NCBI RefSeq assembly: GCF_018861705.1 | Contig: NZ_JAHLEC010000020.1 | Span: 1 to 50,067 of the forward strand | Reading direction: 5' to 3' | Length of the DNA: 50,067 bases | Source: Clostridium psychrophilum | Lineage (GTDB): Bacteria; Bacillota; Clostridia; Clostridiales; Clostridiaceae | Shown: positions 26,462-34,669 of the stretch, piece after piece | How positions within the stretch are numbered: position 1 is the first letter of the stretch | Layout of the letters: every line of letters begins with the position of its first letter | Translations under genes and position numbers: made by a program | Notes under the pieces: model-generated | Told to the model about the DNA's origin: nothing | Databases searched by the model: none | The model's input: only the letters and a program-made list of their open reading frames with translations

Positions 26462-28575
26462 TATTTAATCCCCCTTTGCAATACTTTCATTGCATCCTCA
26501 GTTGTAAATGGAGCTTTATATAAGTTTTCACAAAGCGCGTTCTCCATTGCTTCAACGTAAGCTGGAGGTACGCCAACTAGAGGAAGTTCTCCTGCACCCT
26601 TTGCTCCATATGGACCGTGGGTATATGGATTATTAATTATTTTAGTAACAAGATTTGGAACATCAACGGCTGTTGGTATTGAATAATCACTAAAGTTGTT
26701 ATTACGAATTATACCTTTCTCGTTGTAATCCATCTGTTCCATAGAGGAATAACCAATACCTTGAAGAAATCCACCTTGCATTTGTCCAAGTATTATATTC
26801 ATATCTATAGGAACACCAACATCGAATATTCCCCATGCTCCAAGAATTTTTGTGGTTGCTGTAAGTGTGTCTACTTCAACTTCAATAGCATTAACAGACC
26901 ATGAGTAGGTTGGATAAGCATCTCCATTAAATTTTTCCATGCTAAAAGGAATTACAAAATCAGGTTCAATAAAATGTTCTTCTATAATTTGTTCTTGCCC
27001 AGTTTTCCATTCTTTGCGAAGTTTTTCAGAGGCTCTCTTAAGCAAATCACCAACTATCATAAGTGAACGACTTGCAACAGTAGGACCTGAATCTGGTACA
27101 AGATCTGTATCTGGATTAATGTTTAATATCCTATCATAAGATATGCCAAGAGTATCTGAAACAATTTTACAGAAGGTAGTTTTTAGTCCTTGACCGATAT
27201 CCGCATTACTAGCGAGAATGTCTACCGTATCATCTTTATTTTTTCTGATTTTTACAACAGCCTTAATTAAATCTCTCTCTCCACTTCCGGTAAAACCACA
27301 GCCATGATATATTAACGATAGGCCAATTCCTTTTCGGTATCTACCAGTCTGATTTTTGTATAATAGCCGTTTTGCACGATAATCAGTAAGTTCATCAATT
27401 TGCTGGATCATTTCAGGGAGAGGCACATGAAAGTGAAACTTGCCACTTGTAGATGTAGCATCATCTTGTTTGACCATATATTTTTCTTTGAGCTCTAATG
27501 AATCAATTCCCATTTTTTTTGCAATATGATCCATAATCATTTCAACTGCAAAGAAAGTCTGAGGTGCCCCGAAACCGCGGTACGCTCCACAAGGCACAGT
27601 ATTTGTTTTGACTGCTCGTCCATTAACACGTAGATTATCAGTGCGATATACACCATTTGCACAAATCATTCCACGCTGCAGCACTACTGCTGAAAGTGTT
27701 GTGAATGCTCCACCATTAAAAATAACATCAACATCCATACCAGTAATTTCATTGTCTTTAATGGCTACCTTATATGTGCTAATAGATGGATGACGTTTTG
27801 AGGTGAATTCCATATCTTCTCGTCTATCAAAAATTATTTTAACGGGTTTGTTTGCTTTTATTGCTGCTACTGCGACCTGACAAGCTAGAATAGATGGAAA
27901 ATCTTCTTTGCCACCGAATCCACCACCAGTAACATCTTGAATAATTTGGACATCTTTGTCTTCATATCCCAATGCTTTGGAAACTGCACCTTTTATATAG
28001 TATGGACACTGCATAGAACCACGTATAGTAATTCGCCCATCATGCGGATAAGCAATCATACCTTGAGGCTCAAGGTATGCCTGCTCCTGGTAACCAGTTT
28101 GAAAAGTTTCTATAAAAACCTGATCAGCTTCTTCTAATGTTTTATCTATATCGCCTTTTTCAAAGTTGTAATTAAAAAAAACAGTATCGGATTTAAGCAT
28201 GTCAAGAATAGGTACTAGTTCTTCATATACAACAATAATTTCATTTAAAATTCTCTCGACTTCTTTAAAATCTGGACCAACAACCATTAAAATTGGATCA
28301 CCAACATACTCTACTGTGTCATTGGCAAAAACAGGAGTATCATCAAGAACAATATGAACAAGGTTTATACCTGTTACGTCGCTTTTGTCAACAACACAAT
28401 ATCCTTTTGGCAATTTAGGAAGAATTATATTCGTGATACGTGCTTTTGCTTTTTCAGAGTGTAATAGTTTGCCATAATTCATATCCTTCATAACTTGATC
28501 ATCTACATAAAGTGCATGACCGCTTATTTTTGAATCGTGGTCTTTTTTCTTTACAGAATTACTAATAGTTTCCAT
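26461..28575 (-). CDS. xdhA: Xanthine dehydrogenase molybdenum-binding subunit
   Basis: The 704-residue catalytic subunit hydroxylates purines at a molybdopterin centre, for example hypoxanthine to xanthine and xanthine to urate. The cofactor motif GGFGGKEDFPSI is near residue 217, AYRGFGAPQTFFAVE near 333, and the active-site Glu in GAKGAGELPLVG near 660. ATG at 28575 follows AGGAGG by about 6 nt. Relatives can act as nicotinate, purine or aldehyde hydroxylases, so the name rests on the purine genes around it. It is somewhat shorter than the 750-residue E. coli XdhA. Confidence 0.9.
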   Translation of the reverse strand: METISNSVKKKDHDSKISGHALYVDDQVMKDMNYGKLLHSEKAKARITNIILPKLPKGYCVVDKSDVTGINLVHIVLDDTPVFANDTVEYVGDPILMVVGPDFKEVERILNEIIVVYEELVPILDMLKSDTVFFNYNFEKGDIDKTLEEADQVFIETFQTGYQEQAYLEPQGMIAYPHDGRITIRGSMQCPYYIKGAVSKALGYEDKDVQIIQDVTGGGFGGKEDFPSILACQVAVAAIKANKPVKIIFDRREDMEFTSKRHPSISTYKVAIKDNEITGMDVDVIFNGGAFTTLSAVVLQRGMICANGVYRTDNLRVNGRAVKTNTVPCGAYRGFGAPQTFFAVEMIMDHIAKKMGIDSLELKEKYMVKQDDATSTSGKFHFHVPLPEMIQQIDELTDYRAKRLLYKNQTGRYRKGIGLSLIYHGCGFTGSGERDLIKAVVKIRKNKDDTVDILASNADIGQGLKTTFCKIVSDTLGISYDRILNINPDTDLVPDSGPTVASRSLMIVGDLLKRASEKLRKEWKTGQEQIIEEHFIEPDFVIPFSMEKFNGDAYPTYSWSVNAIEVEVDTLTATTKILGAWGIFDVGVPIDMNIILGQMQGGFLQGIGYSSMEQMDYNEKGIIRNNNFSDYSIPTAVDVPNLVTKIINNPYTHGPYGAKGAGELPLVGVPPAYVEAMENALCENLYKAPFTTEDAMKVLQRGIK

Positions 28576-28627
28576 TTAGTTCCTCCTATACATTTAATTA
28601 AGAGGCATTTGTATAAATGCCTCAAAT

Positions 28628-29245
28628 TTAATAATTACTCTTACCTTTCATGTAGTTTACCATCTTATCATAATCGGCTTTTGTGTCTGCATCGATTGTG
28701 CAACCATAATCATCAACAGAAACAGTTTCTATTTGATTTTCAAAATGCTTCCATACCTCCCGCAGACCACCTTCATTCTCAAACTGAAGGATATAATTTA
28801 TACACTTATATGAAATTAATGGTGGATGCTGACGGTGTCCATCAATAGTAGGAAATACTACCATAGCATTACTTTTTAACATGGCTTCTTTCACGTCAAG
28901 AAAAGTTTTAATATCAATGGCTGGCATATCTCCTGGAAGAAGATAAAATGCATCACATGTATTAAGAGCCGTGATTCCGATTTTTGCAGATACTAACATA
29001 TCTGTTTCTGAATATTTTAGGTTATGTGTAAATACTAATTGAGAGTTATCATATTTGTTTCTAAGTAGAACTTCAACTTCTTCTCCTCGATATCCCAATA
29101 CTATAATAACTTCATTTACACCGGCATGAAGCATACTATCAACGCTGTTCTCAATCATAGTTTTACCATTCAATTTTAAAAGTGGTTTAAATTCTCCCAT
29201 ACGACTAGACAAGCCAGCAACTAGTATTATACCATGAGTTTCCAA
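28628..29245 (-). CDS. Molybdenum cofactor nucleotidyltransferase (MocA-like)
   Basis: The 205-residue Rossmann-type nucleotidyltransferase has the active-site loop LVAGLSSRMGEFKPLLKLNG at residues 8-27, the VLGYRGEEVE block and a metal-binding LLPGDMPAID near 100. Such enzymes add CMP (MocA) or GMP (MobA) to molybdopterin; hydroxylases of the xanthine dehydrogenase family normally use the cytosine form. The start is TTG at 29245, 7 nt after GAGG, since no ATG is available in frame before the active-site loop. It lies between xdhD and xdhA in the operon, so it very likely finishes the cofactor for both hydroxylases. Confidence 0.85.
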   Translation of the reverse strand: METHGIILVAGLSSRMGEFKPLLKLNGKTMIENSVDSMLHAGVNEVIIVLGYRGEEVEVLLRNKYDNSQLVFTHNLKYSETDMLVSAKIGITALNTCDAFYLLPGDMPAIDIKTFLDVKEAMLKSNAMVVFPTIDGHRQHPPLISYKCINYILQFENEGGLREVWKHFENQIETVSVDDYGCTIDADTKADYDKMVNYMKGKSNY

Positions 29246-29298
29246 TTTAACACCTCACTTTCTAAATAGACAAGTACTATGGTAATTCTTATATCATA

Positions 29299-31866
29299 TT
29301 ACTTATTTTTTGATTTTTTATAAAATGTATCTTTTAATGGTAGTTGTGTACGAAATTTGCCATCTAATCTGTAATAAGCATGTGAACAAGCTGGAGCTGT
29401 TGGAATCAAACATAATTCTCCAACGCCTTTTGCTCCGTAAGCTTCAGAAATTTTTCCTTTAGCTTGTACAAGAATAGTTTCAAGCTTTGGAGCAGCATTT
29501 GCTCTCATAAGTCCTAAGGTACCTAATTTAGTTTTTGGGTAACCTCCTTCAACCTTAAAATCTTCAGTCAGTGCGTAGCCAAGTCCCATAATAATACCAC
29601 CTTCAATCTGTCCTTCAACAGACTGTATATTAATAGGAGTTCCAACATCATAGGCTGCGACTACTTCCTCAATTTTTCCTTTTTTGTTAAGAACAACAAC
29701 TTGAGCTCCATAACTATAACTTACATGACTTACTGGATTTTTTTTGGCATCTCCTAGAGGATCAGTTTTTACAGAAAATTCTCCATAAAATTCACGACCT
29801 TCTAAATCAGCAAGAGTTAATCCCTTATCTAATTCAACTTTCAATTTTTGAGATACTCTTCTTATAGCTTCACCAGTTACTACGGTTTGCCTGGAAGCTG
29901 TACTAGTTCCTGAATCAGGTGTACGAACAGTATCTGGTTTTTCATGAACAATACAATCTGGATTTAAACCTGTTGTCTCACATAATATAGTAGCACACAT
30001 TATTCCAATTCCTTGACCCATGCATGCTGCAGAAGTTCTAATATGCACTTTCCTATCCTCAATGGATAAAATGCAACGTCCAATATCCTTCTTTCCCATA
30101 CCAGTTCCACTATTTTTGAATGCAATAGCAATACCTGCATATGGATTTGACTCATACACATCCTTAACAGCATTTAAGCATTCTACCATGGCAACGCTTT
30201 CATCTGCTATTTGACCATTAGGCAATATTTGACCAGGACGAATTGCGTTGCGATATCGTATTTCCCAAGGCGTTATGCCAACCATTTCTGAGAGTAGGTT
30301 AATGTTATTTTCAGTAGCAAAGCAACTTTGTGTTACCCCAAAACCTCTAAAGGCTCCACCAACAACATTATTGGTGTAAACTGACATTCCAAAAATATCA
30401 ATGTTGTTATAATTATAAGGTCCTGCTGCATGAGTACATGCTCTGTGAAGTACTGGCCCACCAAGTGATGCATATGCGCCTGTATCAGCAATAATAATGC
30501 CTTTCATACCTGTTAAATAGCCATTTTCATCACAAGCTGTTGTAAATTCTAATTCCATTGCATGACGTTTAGTATGATAATTTAAACTTTCTTGTCTTGA
30601 GAATTTTACTTTGACTGGTTTCTTTGTATACCAAGCCATTAACGCTGCAAGATGTTGAACACTCATATCTTCCTTACCACCAAATCCACCGCCCACAAGC
30701 TGTGATTGGCAATGTACTTTATCTATTGGAATACATAACATTGTGGAGATTTCACGCTGTTCATCATAGATGGATTGAGAACCAGAATATAAAAATATAC
30801 CATCTTTTCCTTCAGGTTTTGCTATTGCACATTCAGGTTCCATAAATCCATGTTCCTGAAAAGGAGTTTTATATTTTCTTGTTACACTGTATTTAGAATT
30901 TTTAATTGCCTCATCTGCATTACCACGTTTAAGCATAGCACGACTCATAACATTTCCATCTTCATGTAATAATGGTGCATCACCTTTTAAAGCATCTGTT
31001 GGACAAGTAATAGGCTCAAGCTCTGTGTATTCTACCTCAACTAAGCTACATACTTCATCAAGTTTGTCTTTATGATAAGTTGCTACAAGTGCTAAAGAAT
31101 CTCCTACATATCTAGTGGTTCCACCCTCTGCAATCATTACATCCCAATCTTTTTTTATATGACCAACAAGATTATTTGGAACATCCTTTGCAAGTAGAAT
31201 TCTAACACAGTCTGGATGAGCTAGAGCTTTGCTTATATCAATTTTATCAACAATAGCTCTAGGATATTTTGAACGAACTGTTTTTGAATAAATCATTCCT
31301 GGCAATACAATATCATCTACGAAAATGCCTGTTCCGTTTACTTTTTCTATTGCATCAAATCTTTTAGATCTTTGTGCAACACCTAGCTTGCTAGGGGAAA
31401 CTGGAATTTGAAGATTTTCTCTTATATATTCTGCAGCCATTAAAATAGCTTCTTCAATTTTTTTATAACCTGTGCAACGACAAATATTACCGTTAATTGC
31501 TTTTTTTACATCAGTTCTTGTTGGATTTAAATTAACATCAAGTAACGCTTTCGCGCAAATTATCATTCCTGGAATGCAAAAGCCACACTGAACTGCACCA
31601 GCCTCTGCAAAACAATGTTCATAAACTTCTTTTTCCCTATTACTTAATCCTTCAACAGTTAGAATATGTTTTCCTACAAATCTCGAAACCTTTTGTATAC
31701 ATGCTTTTACGGCTTTCCCATCTATTAAAATAGTACATGTTCCACAGACTCCTTCACTGCATCCATCTTTTGCAGAAGTAATTCTCAAATCATCTCTTAA
31801 ATAAGACAATAAAGGTTTGTCCGTATTGGAAACTGAATTTTTACCATTGACATTTAAGGTAAACAT
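29299..31866 (-). CDS. xdhD: Fused 2Fe-2S/molybdenum hydroxylase, XdhD type (possibly selenium-dependent)
   Basis: The 855-residue protein joins an N-terminal two-cluster iron-sulfur domain to a molybdopterin domain. The Fe-S motifs are DGCSEGVCGTCTILIDG near residue 34, QCGFCIPGMIICAK and NICRCTGYKKIE. The Mo domain has GGGFGGKEDMSVQH near 396, GAFRGFGVTQSCFATE and the catalytic Glu in YGAKGVGELCLIPTAP near 815. Length and order match the family named selenium-dependent xanthine dehydrogenase, related to E. coli XdhD/YgfN. Selenium there is a labile ligand, not selenocysteine, so no in-frame TGA is expected and none is seen. No selD, yqeB or yqeC gene is in the window. It is the first gene of the operon; electrons probably leave through XdhB. 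Confidence 0.88.
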   Translation of the reverse strand: MFTLNVNGKNSVSNTDKPLLSYLRDDLRITSAKDGCSEGVCGTCTILIDGKAVKACIQKVSRFVGKHILTVEGLSNREKEVYEHCFAEAGAVQCGFCIPGMIICAKALLDVNLNPTRTDVKKAINGNICRCTGYKKIEEAILMAAEYIRENLQIPVSPSKLGVAQRSKRFDAIEKVNGTGIFVDDIVLPGMIYSKTVRSKYPRAIVDKIDISKALAHPDCVRILLAKDVPNNLVGHIKKDWDVMIAEGGTTRYVGDSLALVATYHKDKLDEVCSLVEVEYTELEPITCPTDALKGDAPLLHEDGNVMSRAMLKRGNADEAIKNSKYSVTRKYKTPFQEHGFMEPECAIAKPEGKDGIFLYSGSQSIYDEQREISTMLCIPIDKVHCQSQLVGGGFGGKEDMSVQHLAALMAWYTKKPVKVKFSRQESLNYHTKRHAMELEFTTACDENGYLTGMKGIIIADTGAYASLGGPVLHRACTHAAGPYNYNNIDIFGMSVYTNNVVGGAFRGFGVTQSCFATENNINLLSEMVGITPWEIRYRNAIRPGQILPNGQIADESVAMVECLNAVKDVYESNPYAGIAIAFKNSGTGMGKKDIGRCILSIEDRKVHIRTSAACMGQGIGIMCATILCETTGLNPDCIVHEKPDTVRTPDSGTSTASRQTVVTGEAIRRVSQKLKVELDKGLTLADLEGREFYGEFSVKTDPLGDAKKNPVSHVSYSYGAQVVVLNKKGKIEEVVAAYDVGTPINIQSVEGQIEGGIIMGLGYALTEDFKVEGGYPKTKLGTLGLMRANAAPKLETILVQAKGKISEAYGAKGVGELCLIPTAPACSHAYYRLDGKFRTQLPLKDTFYKKSKNK

Positions 31867-31912
31867 AAATGACCTCCCATTTACAATAAATTACTAATTT
31901 ATTCTTAGATTT

Positions 31913-31941
31913 ATTATAAAGCAGAGGCCATTTTTTATCAA
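31913..31941 (-). promoter_or_regulatory. Promoter of the xdhD-mocA-xdhACB operon
   Basis: On the minus strand TTGATA (plus 31936-31941) and TATAAT (plus 31913-31918) stand 17 nt apart, about 47 nt before the xdhD start. A near-repeat TTTGACAAA/TTTGATAAA straddles the -35 region and could be an operator. Confidence 0.65.
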
Positions 31942-31983
31942 ATTGTTTGTCAAAAGAACTTGGTTTTTATAAAATTCTGAAAT

Positions 31984-32940
31984 CTAGAATAATCTGATAA
32001 ATTCATCTTTTGCGTACTCACGTACATTGTGTTCAAATTGTTGATATTTTTTTAAAAATTCACTACCTTCTTTTGTTAAATAGGTTTTTCCACCATTCTT
32101 ACCACCATGTTTTCTTTCAACCACGGTATAACCTAATTCATGTTCAAGTTCGTTTAGCATATTCCATGCTTTACTATATGACAATGCAATATGGTTGCAG
32201 GCACTTCGTACAGATTGTGTATCTTCTATTAAAATCAAGAGCAATTTTGTTTTAGAATTAAAAAACATAGATTCTTTTTCAATACTTACTCTAACAAAAG
32301 GATGCAGAATATGTTGATTATGTTTTTCTAAAAGTTGATTTGATCGATCAATATCATCCCCATCATTAAGAACACCTTCATCTTCTATATCTATCCATTG
32401 CCTTTTTACTCCAATATCACGAATGGCTCCTCGCATTCCCATATTTCCATTGTATTCTAAAACTTTTGGAATTAATTCAGAAGATATTAAAAGAGGATGG
32501 CCAGTTTTTCCATGAAAAGATGGTGAAAGCAATTTTTTACCAGACTCCATCATCTTTTGAATTGTATTTGGTGAAAACATAAGAATGTTTACTGGATTGA
32601 ATATTACTTGATCACATTTATTTAGTAAATAAGATAGCCCTATTTTTGCAGAATCAAACATTTGCGAGTTTTCATACTGCTCATTATGCAAAAATATAAC
32701 ACCATAATCAGCTAGATCATGTTCAATTTTATCAGCCTCATATCCAATAATAACTACAATTGGAGAAATCCCGACCTGTTGAAAGGTGAGAACAATTCTT
32801 TTTACTGCAGTAATTGAACCCATTTTTAATAATGGATGTGGCTTATTTTCTCCTGACGTCCAACCTGTTGCAACAATTATGCCGCCTGTTGTTTTCAGTT
32901 TTTGTTTTTCATGTTCATTATGCTGTATATGCATTGTCAA
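31984..32940 (-). CDS. MobA-like domain fused to ModE-type winged helix, putative regulator
   Basis: The protein of about 318 residues has two parts. Residues 15-205 keep the fold of a molybdopterin nucleotidyltransferase, with blocks VVIIGYEADKI, SQMFDSAKIGL and KTGHPLLIS. The catalytic loop LAAGxSxRMG is replaced by VATGWTSGENKPHPLLKMG, so the Arg-Met-Gly is lost and nucleotidyl transfer is doubtful. Residues 215-318 form a ModE/LysR-type winged helix with VRSACNHIALSYSKAWNMLN and ERKHGGKNGGKTYLTKEG. It probably senses a molybdopterin or purine-related ligand and controls the flanking operons. TTG at 32940 has the best spacing to AAGGAGG; ATG at 32934 and GTG at 32949 are alternatives. Confidence 0.8.
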   Translation of the reverse strand: MTMHIQHNEHEKQKLKTTGGIIVATGWTSGENKPHPLLKMGSITAVKRIVLTFQQVGISPIVVIIGYEADKIEHDLADYGVIFLHNEQYENSQMFDSAKIGLSYLLNKCDQVIFNPVNILMFSPNTIQKMMESGKKLLSPSFHGKTGHPLLISSELIPKVLEYNGNMGMRGAIRDIGVKRQWIDIEDEGVLNDGDDIDRSNQLLEKHNQHILHPFVRVSIEKESMFFNSKTKLLLILIEDTQSVRSACNHIALSYSKAWNMLNELEHELGYTVVERKHGGKNGGKTYLTKEGSEFLKKYQQFEHNVREYAKDEFIRLF

Positions 32941-33349
32941 AATCGGCACCTCCTTATTTTAAATTTCAATACAAATCTTTCAATATTTCTATAAAAACAT
33001 TTAATTTTAGTTATAATCTAAGTCAGCAATATTTTTATATTGTACTAGAGTTTTTTCTTTGTCATTTCATTTTACAACATATTATTTATAGTTGAAAGGA
33101 AAAACAATTATACTTTAGTAGATGGCAAAATAAAAGATAGTTAAGGCTACATCAAAAATCTGAAAGTTCTTAAAAAGCCATTAAAGGATTAATAACCGTA
33201 AAAGTAGTGATTAAGTTTGATTAGCACAAAAATTCATAATATATAGTCAATTGAATATTGACAAGGGGGTATTGTTATAATAAAATTAGATCAACTAGTC
33301 AGTTAGTTTTAAATTACTTTTATTTATTAATAATAAGGAGTGGATATTT
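32941..33349. other. 410-bp divergent control region of the purine locus
   Basis: This spacer separates the minus-strand regulator gene from ygeW. It contains the ygeW promoter (33258-33286) and a dyad AACTA-N6-TAGTT at 33293-33308 near the predicted start point, a possible operator. No riboswitch was recognised. Confidence 0.5.
33258..33286 (+). promoter_or_regulatory. Promoter of ygeW
   Basis: TTGACA at 33258-33263 and TAAAAT at 33281-33286 are 17 nt apart. The start point would be near 33293, where a short inverted repeat (AACTA/TAGTT) lies. Confidence 0.65.
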
Positions 33350-34543
33350 ATGGTAGACATTAAAAAATTAATGCAAAGTTTAGAAAAATTAAATTATCAA
33401 AGCATGTACAATAATGATTTTTTATTGACTTGGGAAAAAACAGATGATGAGATTAAAGCAGTATTTACGGTGGCTGATATACTACGAGAAATGAGGGAAG
33501 AAAACATATCATCAAGAATTTTTGATAGTGGATTAGGAATTTCATTATTTCGTGATAATTCTACCCGTACAAGATTTAGTTTTGCTTCGGCTTGTAATCT
33601 TCTTGGTCTTGAAGTTCAAGATCTTGATGAAGGAAAATCTCAAGTTGCTCACGGGGAAACTGTAAGAGAAACTGCTAATATGATTTCTTTTATGGCTGAT
33701 GTTATAGGTATCCGTGATGATATGTATATTGGAAAAGGTAATGCGTATATGCGTGAAGTGTCAAAGGCTGTACAACAAGGTCATAAAGATGGAATTTTAG
33801 AACAACGCCCAACACTTGTTAGTTTACAATGTGATATAGATCATCCTACTCAATGCATGGCTGATGCTCTTCATATTATTAATAAATTTGGTGGTATTGA
33901 AAATTTGAAAGGCAAAAAAATAGCTATGTCTTGGGCATATTCTCCATCTTATGGTAAGCCACTCTCAGTTCCTCAAGGAGTAATCGGCTTATTAACTCGG
34001 TTTGGTATGAATGTTGTTCTTGCACATCCAGAAGGTTATGAAGTTATGAGTGAAGTCGAAGAAATTGCAATGAAAAATGCGGCAAAATCTGGTGGCTCAT
34101 TTACAAAGACAAATTCTATGGAAGAAGCATTTAAAGATGCTGACATAGTTTATCCTAAGAGCTGGGCTCCGTTTATAGCTATGGAAAAGCGTACAGATTT
34201 ATACGCGAAGGGTGATAATGTGGGTATAGATTTACTTGAAAAAGAACTTCTTGCGCAAAATGCTAAGCACAGTGATTGGCAATGTACGGAGGAGCTTATG
34301 AGCACAACAAAAGATGGGGAAGCACTTTATCTTCACTGTCTACCAGCAGATATCTCTGGAGTTAGTTGTGAGGTTGGAGAGGTTGATGCTTCCGTGTTTG
34401 ATCGTTACCGCACACCACTTTATAAAGAGGCTAGTTATAAACCTTATATAATAGCTGCTATGATATTTTTAAGCAAGGTTAAAAATCCACAAAAAACATT
34501 AGACACACTTATTAATTCAAAAAATGGAAGATTCTTAGGGTAA
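33350..34543 (+). CDS. ygeW: Knotted carbamoyltransferase YgeW
   Basis: The 397-residue transcarbamylase relative has the carbamoyl-phosphate motif FRDNSTRTRFSF near residue 64, QVAHGETVRETA, and the second-substrate region HCLPADISGVSCEVGEVD near 325. Length matches E. coli YgeW (about 396). In the anaerobic urate pathway the family is thought to phosphorolyse a carbamoylated intermediate such as carbamoyl-diaminopropionate, giving carbamoyl phosphate for carbamate kinase. ATG follows AAGGAGTGG by about 6 nt and its own promoter lies at 33258. It heads the plus-strand pathway genes. The exact substrate is inferred from family and context. Confidence 0.93.
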   Translation: MVDIKKLMQSLEKLNYQSMYNNDFLLTWEKTDDEIKAVFTVADILREMREENISSRIFDSGLGISLFRDNSTRTRFSFASACNLLGLEVQDLDEGKSQVAHGETVRETANMISFMADVIGIRDDMYIGKGNAYMREVSKAVQQGHKDGILEQRPTLVSLQCDIDHPTQCMADALHIINKFGGIENLKGKKIAMSWAYSPSYGKPLSVPQGVIGLLTRFGMNVVLAHPEGYEVMSEVEEIAMKNAAKSGGSFTKTNSMEEAFKDADIVYPKSWAPFIAMEKRTDLYAKGDNVGIDLLEKELLAQNAKHSDWQCTEELMSTTKDGEALYLHCLPADISGVSCEVGEVDASVFDRYRTPLYKEASYKPYIIAAMIFLSKVKNPQKTLDTLINSKNGRFLG

Positions 34544-34586
34544 AATAAATAATTAATAAGATTAATTTATTTTAAGTAGTCAGATT

Positions 34587-34643
34587 TATAAGAGATGACT
34601 ACAGCTCTATAAGAGATGACTACAGCTCTATAAGAGATGACTA
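34587..34643 (+). repeat. 21-bp tandem repeat, 2.7 copies
   Basis: The unit TATAAGAGATGACTACAGCT plus one C repeats at 34587-34607 and 34608-34628 without mismatch, then 15 bases at 34629-34643. It ends 27 nt before the ygfK start. It could be a spacer expansion or a binding array. Confidence 0.9.
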
Positions 34644-34669
34644 ATAAATGTATACGAGGGGGTGCTTTT

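Noticed and set aside
29299-31866. Selenocysteine insertion in the XdhD-type enzyme
   Set aside because: There is no in-frame TGA; selenium in this family is a labile cofactor ligand, so the sequence cannot show it directly.
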